Assembly: GCF_019278465.1 (NCBI RefSeq)
Contig: NZ_CP058983.1
Span: forward strand, 62,001 to 126,000
Length of the DNA: 64,000 bases
Direction of reading: 5' to 3'
DNA from: Tenacibaculum sp. AHE14PA
GTDB lineage: Bacteria; Bacteroidota; Bacteroidia; Flavobacteriales; Flavobacteriaceae
The translations under genes and the position numbers were made by a program. The notes below the pieces were generated by a model, which did no database searches, was not told the origin of the DNA, and saw nothing but the letters and a program-made list of their open reading frames with translations. Below, piece after piece: positions 1 through 7,963 of this stretch (the stretch's first letter is position 1; each line of letters opens with the position of its first letter).

Positions 1-72
1 ACTAGTTGGATGTTAAATGCATGGACTAAGAGTACTGTAGAACAGTTAAAAGAAGATATTGTTTTATCATAA
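1..72 (+). CDS. C-terminal fragment of an unidentified protein
   Basis: Frame 1 is open from the window edge and encodes 23 residues ending in KEDIVLS before a TAA at 70-72. The start lies outside the window. I do not recognise the family from so short a tail. It is co-directional with the MscS gene 58 bp downstream, and no terminator hairpin is visible between them. An open frame this short could also be chance. Confidence 0.4.
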   Translation, partial: TSWMLNAWTKSTVEQLKEDIVLS

Positions 73-130
73 AACATTTATCTATAAGAATATAAATTAT
101 TAAAAAATAAACCAATAATTAAAGTAAATT

Positions 131-1000
131 ATGATAAAATTAAAAAATGCTATTCAAGTATATTGGAATGAATTTATACAACAAGTTCCCAATATTTTTA
201 TAGGAATACTTATAATAACAATAGGTTTTTTAATTGCAAACGCTATAGCTAAGATTTTCAGAAAAACAATTTCTGTAAGAACTAAAGACCCTTTAATGAC
301 TAATTTTTTAACAAAAACAGTTAAAGCAGGGTTGGTAATCTTAACGATAATGTTAGCTTTAAGAGCAGCAGGTTTAGGAGGCATAGCAACAGGTTTACTA
401 ACGGCTGCAGGTGCAGGTGCTGTAATAATTGGTTTTGCCTTTAAAGATATTGGTGAAAATTTTATATCGGGAGTAATTTTATCTTTTAACCGACCGTTTG
501 ATGTAAATGATACGGTAATGATTGGTGATATATTCGGAAAAGTAAAAATGATGGAATTTAGGTTTACAAAACTTAAAACTTTTGATGGTAGAGATGTTTA
601 CATTCCGAATAGTGATATTATTAAAAAGGCAGTTTATAATTATACAGAAGATGGTTATTATCGATTAGATTTTACCGTAGGTATTGATTATGAAGATGAT
701 GTTGATTTAGCAAAAAAAGTAATTATATATTCGGTTGTGAATACTGAAGGTGTAATTAACACAGATGAACACCAGTGTTTTGTTACATTAGATAGTTTAG
801 GGGTGAGTACTGTTAATTTAAAGATTATTTTTTGGACAAAAACCAAAGAGTATAAACGAGCAGCATTAGAGGTTAAAAGTGATGTAATTAAAAATGTTAA
901 AAGAGTAATTACTAAAAATGGCTTAAATATGCCAGCAGATATTACAGAAATTAAATTATATGGGTCTCAAGACAGTATACCAATAACAGTAACTAAATAA
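131..1000 (+). CDS. MscS-family mechanosensitive ion channel
   Basis: This is a small-conductance mechanosensitive channel of the inner membrane that releases solutes on hypo-osmotic shock. At 289 residues it matches the short MscS type. Two hydrophobic helices lie at about 20-42 and 62-82. The Gly/Ala-rich pore helix (about 82-115) ends in the FKDIGENFISG motif, and the beta domain follows with RPFDVND and then VYIPNSDI near residue 160. The C-terminal alpha/beta domain is complete. The ATG at 131 gives the natural N-terminus. It ends against a bidirectional terminator shared with the convergent aroB. The family is clear; the gating stimulus and ion preference cannot be read from the sequence. 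Confidence 0.93.
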   Translation: MIKLKNAIQVYWNEFIQQVPNIFIGILIITIGFLIANAIAKIFRKTISVRTKDPLMTNFLTKTVKAGLVILTIMLALRAAGLGGIATGLLTAAGAGAVIIGFAFKDIGENFISGVILSFNRPFDVNDTVMIGDIFGKVKMMEFRFTKLKTFDGRDVYIPNSDIIKKAVYNYTEDGYYRLDFTVGIDYEDDVDLAKKVIIYSVVNTEGVINTDEHQCFVTLDSLGVSTVNLKIIFWTKTKEYKRAALEVKSDVIKNVKRVITKNGLNMPADITEIKLYGSQDSIPITVTK

Positions 1001-1003
1001 AAC

Positions 1004-1033
1004 AAAAAAGCGCAACTTAAGTTGCGCTTTTTT
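1004..1033. terminator. Bidirectional intrinsic terminator between mscS and aroB
   Basis: A perfect 18-base palindrome (1010-1027, GCGCAACTTAAGTTGCGC) is flanked by A6 on the left and T6 on the right. The hairpin therefore has a U-tract on both strands and can end both convergent genes. Confidence 0.9.
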
Positions 1034-1039
1034 GTTTTA

Positions 1040-2098
1040 TTATGAGTTATAGTATTCTAAACTTTCAATTATTAATTTATTGGGAACTTTACAGTTTATT
1101 TGAAAGTCACCATAGTTTTTTAAGAGCACAAAGTTAATTTCTCCTCCAACATTTTTCTTGTCATGTTTCATTAATCCTGTAATAGAAGAGAAGTCTTCTT
1201 CTTTAATTTCAATTTTACCATAAATAACATGAATTGCTTTTTTAACCTCTTTAAGTTTATCCGAAGGGAAATTTAATATTTTAGAAGAAATATATGTTTC
1301 ACAAACCATACCAATAGCTATGGCTTCACCATGCGTTAAATTTTCTTTATTAGGAGTGTCTAAAAAGTAAGATTCTATTCCGTGGCCAATGGTGTGCCCC
1401 CAATTTAAAACCTTACGAATATTTTGCTCTGTAGGATCTTCTAAAACAACTTCGTTTTTAATTTCTATAGAGCGGTGTATTAAATCTACAATGTTTAATT
1501 CGGCATTATCTTTAATTTCATTAAACAAACGAATATCGTGTGTCATTCCGTATTTAATAATTTCGGCAGTTCCCGACCTAATTTCACGAGCAGAAAGTGT
1601 ATGTAAATATTCAGGATCTAATAAAACCATTTTAGGATTTGCAAATAAGCCAATCTGATTTTTTAAAACACCTAAATCAACTCCAGTTTTACCACCAACA
1701 GAAGCATCAACCATGCTTAATAATGTGGTTGGAATGTTAATGAAATCAATTCCTCTTTTAAAAGTAGAAGCAACAAAACCACCTAAATCGGTAATAACGC
1801 CACCACCCAAAGTAATTAGTAAGCTTTTTCGGTCTGCACCAAGTTCGGTCATCACATTCCAAACACCAACACAGGTTTCAATATTTTTATGAACTTCGCC
1901 AGCATCAATTTGAATTACTTCAATAGTTTTATCGGTTTCTAGTAAAGGCATAAAGCGAGGATAGCAATGAGTAAGCGTGTTATCATCAACTAATAAAAAA
2001 ATAGAAGAGTAATTATTAATGCGAATTAAATTCGCCAATTCAGTATACGCTTTTTCATTAAAATGAATAGGGTATGTTGCTGCTTTAATAGAAGTCAT
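1040..2098 (-). CDS. aroB: 3-dehydroquinate synthase
   Basis: It converts DAHP to 3-dehydroquinate, the second step of the shikimate pathway, using NAD and a divalent metal in the cytosol. The 352-residue protein shows the nucleotide-binding GGGVITDLGGF, the PTTLLSMVDASVGGKTG block, and the three metal-ligand regions SGTAEIIKYG (Glu), NWGHTIGHGIE (His) and THGEAIAIGM (His). Its length is typical. It is divergent from the proline dehydrogenase and alone on its strand, so it is probably monocistronic. No other shikimate gene is in the window. Confidence 0.97.
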   Translation of the reverse strand: MTSIKAATYPIHFNEKAYTELANLIRINNYSSIFLLVDDNTLTHCYPRFMPLLETDKTIEVIQIDAGEVHKNIETCVGVWNVMTELGADRKSLLITLGGGVITDLGGFVASTFKRGIDFINIPTTLLSMVDASVGGKTGVDLGVLKNQIGLFANPKMVLLDPEYLHTLSAREIRSGTAEIIKYGMTHDIRLFNEIKDNAELNIVDLIHRSIEIKNEVVLEDPTEQNIRKVLNWGHTIGHGIESYFLDTPNKENLTHGEAIAIGMVCETYISSKILNFPSDKLKEVKKAIHVIYGKIEIKEEDFSSITGLMKHDKKNVGGEINFVLLKNYGDFQINCKVPNKLIIESLEYYNS

Positions 2099-2160
2099 TT
2101 TAATCTTTAATTTACAGCGAAAATAAATAGAAAAATTTAAAATATATCATACAGGTAATT

Positions 2161-2168
2161 TATATTTG
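2161..2168 (+). promoter_or_regulatory. Promoter -7 element of proline dehydrogenase
   Basis: TATATTTG matches the Bacteroidota -7 consensus TAnnTTTG and lies 33 bp before the ATG at 2202. A clear -33 TTTG is not visible. The element overlaps an upstream in-frame TTG at 2166, which argues that the TTG is not the start codon. Confidence 0.65.
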
Positions 2169-2201
2169 TCTTTACAAATAAAATACTTTAAGACTTCAGT
2201 A

Positions 2202-3365
2202 ATGAAACTTTTTAATAATACAGAAACTGCTTTTAAATTAAAATCTGACTCAGAGTTAGAAAGAGCCTATTTTTTATTTAAAATGATACAAAATCAACCA
2301 ATGGTTCGCATTGGTACAGCAGTAACTAATTTTGCGTTAAAAGCGCACTTGCCTGTTGAGGGGTTAATTCGCTCTACTGTTTTCGATCATTTTTGTGGAG
2401 GTGTAACAGAAGATGATTGTTTACCGGTAATTGATAAAATGTTTGAAAAAGGCAATGTTCATAGTGTATTAGATTATTCTGTTGAAGGAAAAGAAGAAGA
2501 AGAAAGTTTTGATGATGCACTTAATAAAATTGTAAAGATTATACAGTTTTCTGAAGAAAAAAAATCAATACCTTATGCTGTTTTTAAGCCAACTGGTTTT
2601 GGGCGCTTTGCTTTATATCAAAAGTTATCAGAAAAAAAAGCATTAACCGTAGATGAGAAATCTGAATGGATTAGAGTTTTAGAACGTTTTCATACTGTTT
2701 GTAAATTAGCCGTAGAAAAAGATGTTCCGTTATTAATAGATGCCGAAGAAAGTTGGATGCAAGATGCTGCAGACGATTTAATTGAGGAATTAATGGAAAC
2801 GTATAATAAAGACAAGGCAATTGTTTTTAATACATTACAAATGTACCGTCATGATCGTATGGATTATTTACGTATTCTGTATCAAAAAGCGCATCAAAAA
2901 GGGTACCACATTGGTATGAAAGTAGTTCGTGGTGCCTACATGGAAAAAGAAAGAGTTAGGGCAGAAGAGAAGGGGTACGATTCACCGATATGTGCCGATA
3001 AACAAGCCACAGATATTAATTATAACGAGGCAGTTCGCTTTATGATGGCGCATAAAAATATGGCTATTTTTGCAGGAACTCATAATGAAGAAAGCTCTTG
3101 TTTATTGATGGATTTATCTAAAGAATACAACATCGCTGTAAACGATAATCGTATGTGGTTTGGTCAATTATACGGTATGAGCGATCATATTAGCTTTAAT
3201 TTAGCAGCAGAAGGATACAATGTAGCTAAATATGTTCCTTTTGGGCCTGTAAGAGATGTTATGCCTTACTTAATTCGTAGAGCAGAAGAAAATACATCGG
3301 TAGCAGGACAAACGTCAAGAGAACTTAACTTGTTAAAAACAGAAAGAAAACGTCGTAAGTTATAA
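2202..3365 (+). CDS. Proline dehydrogenase (PRODH)
   Basis: A FAD-dependent enzyme that oxidises L-proline to pyrroline-5-carboxylate, the first step of proline catabolism. The TIM-barrel motifs YRHDRMDYL, GMKVVRGAYMEKER and the C-terminal RRAEENTSVAGQTSREL are all present. I chose the ATG at 2202 (387 residues, MKLFNNTETAF) over the in-frame TTG at 2166, because a -7 promoter element covers that TTG and the extra twelve residues look unlike the family. This is a stand-alone PRODH without the P5C dehydrogenase domain found in PutA. The next gene starts inside its stop codon, so the two are probably translationally coupled. Confidence 0.95.
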   Translation: MKLFNNTETAFKLKSDSELERAYFLFKMIQNQPMVRIGTAVTNFALKAHLPVEGLIRSTVFDHFCGGVTEDDCLPVIDKMFEKGNVHSVLDYSVEGKEEEESFDDALNKIVKIIQFSEEKKSIPYAVFKPTGFGRFALYQKLSEKKALTVDEKSEWIRVLERFHTVCKLAVEKDVPLLIDAEESWMQDAADDLIEELMETYNKDKAIVFNTLQMYRHDRMDYLRILYQKAHQKGYHIGMKVVRGAYMEKERVRAEEKGYDSPICADKQATDINYNEAVRFMMAHKNMAIFAGTHNEESSCLLMDLSKEYNIAVNDNRMWFGQLYGMSDHISFNLAAEGYNVAKYVPFGPVRDVMPYLIRRAEENTSVAGQTSRELNLLKTERKRRKL

Positions 3366-3667
3366 TGAATACTGTAGACGAAATAAAGGAAGCTATTCAA
3401 ATAAATAAAAAGCGATTAGCACAAGAGCTTCAAGAAAGCAAAGAATTGGTTTTTTTGATTAAAAAATCGATTACCACAAACTTAACAGACGAAGAAAAAG
3501 CAAAGGTAAAAGAGCAAACAATAGATATTTGTAAAGCAATACCTGCTTTTACTGTGTTTATGCTTCCTGGAGGCGCATTACTGTTGCCTTTATTAATAAA
3601 ATTAATTCCGGATATTTTACCAAGTGCTTTTAGAGTAGATGGTGAAGATATAATCGAAAAAAAATAA
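3365..3667 (+). CDS. LETM1-like domain protein
   Basis: A 100-residue protein with a charged helical first half (about 1-50) and a second half containing FMLPGGALLLPLLIKLIP, the proline/leucine-rich signature of LETM1-like ribosome-binding domains known from mitochondrial ion-homeostasis proteins. The bacterial short forms have no assigned function that I can state with confidence. The ATG overlaps the proline dehydrogenase stop by one base (TAATG), indicating coupled translation. It could be a peripheral or monotopic membrane protein, because the hydrophobic stretch at about 64-86 is interrupted by prolines. Confidence 0.8.
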   Translation: MNTVDEIKEAIQINKKRLAQELQESKELVFLIKKSITTNLTDEEKAKVKEQTIDICKAIPAFTVFMLPGGALLLPLLIKLIPDILPSAFRVDGEDIIEKK

Positions 3668-3704
3668 TTCTACAACATTTATATAGTATTCATTTTTAAT
3701 ACAC

Positions 3705-3712
3705 TACTTTTG
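3705..3712 (+). promoter_or_regulatory. Promoter -7 element of typA
   Basis: TACTTTTG matches TAnnTTTG and lies 22 bp before the typA ATG. This gives a very short leader and suggests that typA is transcribed independently of the upstream pair. Confidence 0.6.
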
Positions 3713-3734
3713 CAGCTTTAAAAAACGAGCAAGA

Positions 3735-5507
3735 ATGCAACCAATTAGAAATATCGCTATTATAGCACACGTTGATCACGGTAAGACTACCTTGGTAGAT
3801 AAGATTATAGATCAAGCAAAAGTTTTAGACGATCGTAAAGAACGTACTGATTTATTGTTAGATAATAACGATTTAGAGCGTGAAAGAGGAATTACAATTC
3901 TTTCTAAAAACGTATCAGTAAACTATAAAAACACAAAAATCAATGTAATTGATACACCAGGTCACGCCGATTTCGGAGGTGAAGTAGAACGTGTATTAAA
4001 AATGGCTGATGGTGTTTTATTATTAGTTGATGCATTTGAAGGGCCAATGCCACAAACTCGTTTTGTATTAGGTAAAGCTTTAGAATTAGGATTAACACCT
4101 ATCGTAGTTGTTAACAAAGTAGATAAAGAAAACTGTACTCCTGATATCGTTCACGAAAAAGTTTTTGACTTAATGTTTGCTTTAGAAGCTACTGAAGAGC
4201 AGTTAGATTTTACTACCATCTACGGTTCTGCAAAGAATAACTGGATGAGTACTGACTGGAAAAACGAAACTGATAATATCGTACCTTTACTAGATGCTGT
4301 ATTAGAATCTATTCCAGAAACTAAATACAACGAAGGAACTCCACAAATGCAAATTACTTCTTTAGATTTTTCTTCTTTTACAGGAAGAATTGCTATTGGA
4401 CGTGTTTTTAGAGGAGATTTAGAAGCTGGTAAAGATTACATGTTATGTAAAGCTGACGGTACAACTAAAAAAGTAAGAATTAAAGAACTACACGTATTCG
4501 AAGGAATGGGGAAAGTTCAAGTAGATAAAGTTCCTTGTGGAGATATTTGTGCTATTACAGGTATTGACGGATTTGAAATTGGTGATACGATTGCTGATTT
4601 AGAAAACCCAGAAGCATTACCAAGAACAGAAATTGACCAACCTACAATGAGTATGTTGTTTACTATTAACAATTCTCCTTTCTTTGGTAAAGAAGGTAAA
4701 TTTGTAACATCTCGTCACATTCGTGATCGTCTGTTTAAAGAATTAGAAAAGAATTTAGCTTTAAAAGTTGAAACTACAGATTCTGAAGACAAGTTTAACG
4801 TATTTGGTCGTGGTGTATTACACTTATCTGTATTGATAGAAACAATGCGTCGTGAAGGATATGAATTACAAGTGGGAAGACCACAAGTAATTATTAAAAT
4901 GATTGATGGTAAGAAACATGAGCCAATGGAAACATTGTCTATCGATGTACCAGAAGATGTTGCTTCTAAAGCTGTAAACTTAGTTTCTTTACGTAAAGGA
5001 GATTTAATGATTATGGAGCCTAAAGGAGATTTACAACACTTAGAATTTACAATACCTTCTCGTGGATTAATAGGATTAAGAAATAAAATTTTAACAGCAA
5101 CAGCTGGTCAAGCAATTATTAACCATAGATTTAGTGAGTACGGACCTTATAAAGGAGACTTTACTGAAGAAGTAAAAGGAGCAATTATTTCTGCAGCAAC
5201 AGGTAAAGCTACAGCATATGCATTAAACCGTTTACAAGATAGAGGTAAATTCTTTATTGATGTTAACCAAGAAATTTATATTGGACAAGTAATTGGGGAA
5301 AACAGTAAATCTGATGATATGGCTGTAAACTTAATTAAAGGAAAACAATTAACAAACATGCGTAAATCTGGTACAGATGATGCTATGAAAATTGCTCCAA
5401 AAATCGATTTTTCTTTAGAAGAAAATATGGAATACATTAAGGCAGATGAGTACTTGGAAGTTACTCCAGAAAGCTTACGTATGCGTAAAATTGTATTTAA
5501 AGCGTAA
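3735..5507 (+). CDS. typA: Translational GTPase TypA/BipA
   Basis: A ribosome-binding GTPase of the elongation-factor class, linked to stress and to large-subunit assembly. The 590-residue protein begins with [10 protein letters not shown] (G1, about 11-20), then RGITI (G2), DTPGHADF (G3) and NKVDK (G4). Beta-barrel domain II, the EF-G-like domains III and V, and the TypA-specific C-terminal domain follow, ending RMRKIVFKA. It has its own promoter and a strong downstream hairpin, so it is probably monocistronic. Codon use seems to favour CGT and AAC more than the neighbours do, as expected for a highly expressed translation factor; this is my impression and not a computed value. Confidence 0.97.
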   Translation: MQPIRNIAIIAHVDHGKTTLVDKIIDQAKVLDDRKERTDLLLDNNDLERERGITILSKNVSVNYKNTKINVIDTPGHADFGGEVERVLKMADGVLLLVDAFEGPMPQTRFVLGKALELGLTPIVVVNKVDKENCTPDIVHEKVFDLMFALEATEEQLDFTTIYGSAKNNWMSTDWKNETDNIVPLLDAVLESIPETKYNEGTPQMQITSLDFSSFTGRIAIGRVFRGDLEAGKDYMLCKADGTTKKVRIKELHVFEGMGKVQVDKVPCGDICAITGIDGFEIGDTIADLENPEALPRTEIDQPTMSMLFTINNSPFFGKEGKFVTSRHIRDRLFKELEKNLALKVETTDSEDKFNVFGRGVLHLSVLIETMRREGYELQVGRPQVIIKMIDGKKHEPMETLSIDVPEDVASKAVNLVSLRKGDLMIMEPKGDLQHLEFTIPSRGLIGLRNKILTATAGQAIINHRFSEYGPYKGDFTEEVKGAIISAATGKATAYALNRLQDRGKFFIDVNQEIYIGQVIGENSKSDDMAVNLIKGKQLTNMRKSGTDDAMKIAPKIDFSLEENMEYIKADEYLEVTPESLRMRKIVFKA

Positions 5508-5530
5508 TCTAGCTTTAATTATATAAAAAT

Positions 5531-5560
5531 AAAAAACCACCTAAAATAGGTGGTTTTTTA
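5531..5560 (+). terminator. Intrinsic terminator of typA
   Basis: The arms AACCACCTA and TAGGTGGTT form a tight hairpin followed by TTTTTA, 24 bp after the typA stop. The upstream A-run also lets it work weakly on the other strand. Confidence 0.88.
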
Positions 5561-5576
5561 TTTTTATATAAAAAGC

Positions 5577-5607
5577 TTGTGTATTTTAAAATAAAGTGAA
5601 ATATTTG
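5577..5607 (+). promoter_or_regulatory. Promoter of the his leader and operon
   Basis: TTG at 5577-5579 and AATATTTG at 5600-5607 are separated by 20 bases, close to the Bacteroidota -33/-7 arrangement. The -7 box has one mismatch to TAnnTTTG. Transcription would begin near 5613, about a dozen bases before the leader ATG. Confidence 0.6.
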
Positions 5608-5625
5608 CACTATCAAAAAAGAACA

Positions 5626-5682
5626 ATGAACTTTATTCAAGCACATCATCATCATCACCATATTTGCACTCAGGCGAACTAA
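5626..5682 (+). CDS. hisL: His operon leader peptide (18 residues, six consecutive His)
   Basis: The ATG at 5626 opens MNFIQAHHHHHHICTQAN and stops with TAA at 5680-5682. Six adjacent His codons (5644-5661, five CAT and one CAC) followed by an intrinsic terminator, directly upstream of hisG, are the hallmark of ribosome-mediated attenuation, as in the enteric his operon. The peptide itself is presumably not functional. When histidyl-tRNA is scarce the ribosome stalls on the His run. When it is plentiful the ribosome reaches the stop codon and covers 5668-5676, the strand proposed to form the antiterminator. The function is inferred from architecture; the symbol hisL is by analogy. Confidence 0.88.
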   Translation: MNFIQAHHHHHHICTQAN

Positions 5683-5727
5683 AGATGTATTGAATAAAAT
5701 CAACATATATTTTAAACCCGTTTGAGT
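5668..5727 (+). promoter_or_regulatory. Candidate antiterminator of the his attenuator
   Basis: ACTCAGGCG (5668-5676) can pair with CGTTTGAGT (5719-5727) over nine contiguous positions, two of them G-U. The second segment is part of the 5' arm and loop of the terminator, so the two structures exclude each other. The first segment begins seven bases after the last His codon: free when the ribosome stalls at the start of the His run, covered when it reaches the stop codon. A further nine-base pairing, TTTATTCAA (5632-5640) with TTGAATAAA (5690-5698), could form if the leader is not translated. No folding energy was computed. Confidence 0.7.
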
Positions 5728-5748
5728 AAATCAAACGGGTTTTTTATT
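5714..5748 (+). terminator. Attenuator terminator upstream of hisG
   Basis: A perfect 12-base stem AAACCCGTTTGA (5714-5725) / TCAAACGGGTTT (5731-5742) with the loop GTAAA is followed by a T-rich run. It lies 32 bp after the leader stop and 59 bp before hisG, so full-length transcripts must read through it. Confidence 0.9.
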
Positions 5749-5806
5749 TCCACAAAGGAAATTATCTACACCTTAAGATTTACTCAAATAAATTAACAAA
5801 AACAAC

Positions 5807-6664
5807 ATGAGTAAATTAAGAATAGCCATTCAAAAATCAGGAAGACTAAATCAAGATTCATTACAACTTTTAAAAGATTGTGGTATTTCTATAGATAATG
5901 GTAAAGACCAACTAAAAGCTTCTGCAAGTAACTTTCCGTTAGAAGTTTTTTATTTACGTAACGGAGATATTCCTCAGTATTTAAGAGACGGTGTCGTTGA
6001 TATTGCAATTATTGGTGAAAATGTACTGATAGAAAAAGGAAATGATTTAGAATTTGTAGAGCGTTTAGGTTTTTCTAAATGCAAGGTTTCTATTGCGGTT
6101 CCTAAAGAATCTAGTGCAAACTCTTTAAAAGATTTAAACGGAAAAAGAATTGCAACTTCGTATCCAGAAACGGTTAAAAAATATTTAGCTAAAAATAAAA
6201 TTGATGCACAATTACACATCATTAATGGTTCTGTAGAAATTGCACCAAATATAGGATTGGCAGACGGAATTTGTGATATTGTTTCAAGTGGTTCTACTTT
6301 ATTTAAAAATGGTTTAAAAGAAATAGAGGTGTTATTAACTTCAGAAGCAGTTTTAGCTAATTCACCATTAATTACAGAAGAAAGAAAAGCTATTTTAAAT
6401 AAATTACAATTCAGAATTCAATCGGTTTTAAAAGGAAAACGTTCTAAATATGTCTTGTTAAATGCGCCAAATGATAAATTAGAAAAAATTATAGATATCT
6501 TACCAGGAATGAGGAGTCCAACAGTTTTACCGTTGGCAGAAGAAGGTTGGAGCTCTGTACACTCAGTATTAGATAAAGATGAGTTTTGGGATATTATAGA
6601 TGAGCTAAAACTTAATGGAGCAGAAGGTATTTTAGTGTGTCCTATAGAGAAAATGGTTGTTTAA
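5807..6664 (+). CDS. hisG: ATP phosphoribosyltransferase, long form
   Basis: It catalyses the first committed step of histidine synthesis, condensing ATP with PRPP, and is the usual target of feedback inhibition by histidine. The 285-residue length marks the long HisG form: a periplasmic-binding-like catalytic domain, with the PRPP-binding stretch DGICDIVSSGSTLFKNGL near 150-170, plus a C-terminal ACT-like regulatory domain (about 210-285, including LPGMRSPTVLPL). No HisZ partner is needed for this form. It opens the his operon downstream of the attenuator and is followed by hisD after 12 bp. Confidence 0.97.
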   Translation: MSKLRIAIQKSGRLNQDSLQLLKDCGISIDNGKDQLKASASNFPLEVFYLRNGDIPQYLRDGVVDIAIIGENVLIEKGNDLEFVERLGFSKCKVSIAVPKESSANSLKDLNGKRIATSYPETVKKYLAKNKIDAQLHIINGSVEIAPNIGLADGICDIVSSGSTLFKNGLKEIEVLLTSEAVLANSPLITEERKAILNKLQFRIQSVLKGKRSKYVLLNAPNDKLEKIIDILPGMRSPTVLPLAEEGWSSVHSVLDKDEFWDIIDELKLNGAEGILVCPIEKMVV

Positions 6665-6676
6665 AAATTAAGGTAG

Positions 6677-7963
6677 ATGAGAGCAGTAGAATTAAATAAA
6701 GATAATTGGGAATCGTTATTAAAAAGACCCACAAAATCTGTTGAAGATATAGCACAAACTGTAGATGATATTTTCAAACAAGTTAAAGAGTCAGGCGACA
6801 TTGCAGTAAAAAAGTATACAGCCCTTTTTGATGGTGTAAATTTAGAAACACTAGAAGTTAGTTCAGAGGAAATTAAAAATGCCGAAAACTTAGTTTCTAA
6901 AGAATTAAAAAATGCTATTCAACAAGCAAAAGCAAATATTGAAATTTTTCATGCTGCTCAAAAAACCGAAAAAATTGCGATAGAAACAACAAAAGGAGTG
7001 CAATGTTGGCAAGAAAAAAGGCCTATAGAAAAAGTAGGATTGTACATTCCTGGCGGAACTGCTCCGTTATTTTCTACAGTATTAATGTTAGCAACCCCTG
7101 CGAATATTGCAGGTTGTAAAGAAATCATTTTATGTTCTCCTCCGGATAAAAAAGGAGAAATTAATCCTGCTATTTTATACACGGCAGCACTTTGTGGAGT
7201 AACTAAAATATATAAAGTTGGTGGTATACAAGCCATAGCTAGTTTTACATTTGGTACAGAAACGATACCAAAAGTATCTAAAGTTTTTGGTCCTGGAAAC
7301 CAATATGTAACAGTAGCAAAACAATTGGCAACACAATACGGAATTGCAATTGATATGCCAGCTGGTCCTAGTGAATTATTAGTAATGGCGGATGACTCGG
7401 CTAATGCTGCATTTGTAGCATCCGATTTATTAAGTCAGGCAGAACACGGAGCAGATAGTCAGGTTGTTTTAGTGTCAGATTCATTAAATTTAATTGCCGA
7501 AGTATCAAAAGAAATAGATGCACAACTTCTTAATTTATCAAGAAAAGAAATTACAGAAAAAGCATTAAAAAACACAAAAGTTGTTTTAATTAAAGATGAG
7601 TATGAGGCTATTAATTTTGTAAATGATTATGCACCAGAACATTTAATTATAGCAACTAAAAATGATGACTTTTTTATAGACAAAATAGCTAATGCAGGTT
7701 CGGTATTTATAGGAAACTATACGCCAGAAAGTGCTGGTGATTATGCTTCAGGAACGAATCATACCTTACCAACAAACGGATTTGCAAAAGCATATTCAGG
7801 TGTTAATTTAGATAGTTTTACAAAAAGTATTACGTTTCAAAAAATATCCAAAGAAGGAATACAAAACATTGGTGAAACGATTGAAATAATGGCAGCCGCT
7901 GAAGGACTACAGGCGCATAAAAATGCTGTTACATTAAGATTAAAAGATGTTGAAAATGTTTAG
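6677..7963 (+). CDS. hisD: Histidinol dehydrogenase
   Basis: A zinc- and NAD-dependent enzyme that oxidises L-histidinol through histidinal to histidine, the last two steps of the pathway. The 428-residue protein shows GPGNQYVTVAKQ, DMPAGPSELLV, SQAEHGADSQ (Gln and His zinc ligands), the catalytic region YAPEHLI, SAGDYASGTNHTLPT (Asp ligand) and the C-terminal AHKNAVTLR (His ligand). Nothing is missing. Its last codons overlap the start of hisC, consistent with coupled translation. Confidence 0.97.
   Translation: MRAVELNKDNWESLLKRPTKSVEDIAQTVDDIFKQVKESGDIAVKKYTALFDGVNLETLEVSSEEIKNAENLVSKELKNAIQQAKANIEIFHAAQKTEKIAIETTKGVQCWQEKRPIEKVGLYIPGGTAPLFSTVLMLATPANIAGCKEIILCSPPDKKGEINPAILYTAALCGVTKIYKVGGIQAIASFTFGTETIPKVSKVFGPGNQYVTVAKQLATQYGIAIDMPAGPSELLVMADDSANAAFVASDLLSQAEHGADSQVVLVSDSLNLIAEVSKEIDAQLLNLSRKEITEKALKNTKVVLIKDEYEAINFVNDYAPEHLIIATKNDDFFIDKIANAGSVFIGNYTPESAGDYASGTNHTLPTNGFAKAYSGVNLDSFTKSITFQKISKEGIQNIGETIEIMAAAEGLQAHKNAVTLRLKDVENV

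Noticed and set aside
2166..2201. In-frame TTG extending proline dehydrogenase by 12 residues
   Set aside because: The TTG overlaps the TATATTTG promoter element, so it would not be on the transcript, and the extra residues do not fit the family.
5644..5661. CAT/CAC run resembling a His6 tag from a cloning vector
   Set aside because: It lies in a natural leader ORF with a Bacteroidota-type promoter, a terminator and hisG immediately downstream, and the surrounding DNA has the genome's composition. No vector sequence is present.
5515..5706. Minus-strand open frame of 63 codons antisense to the his leader
   Set aside because: It runs through the typA terminator, the promoter and the leader ORF, has no recognisable features, and is explained by low-complexity AT-rich sequence.
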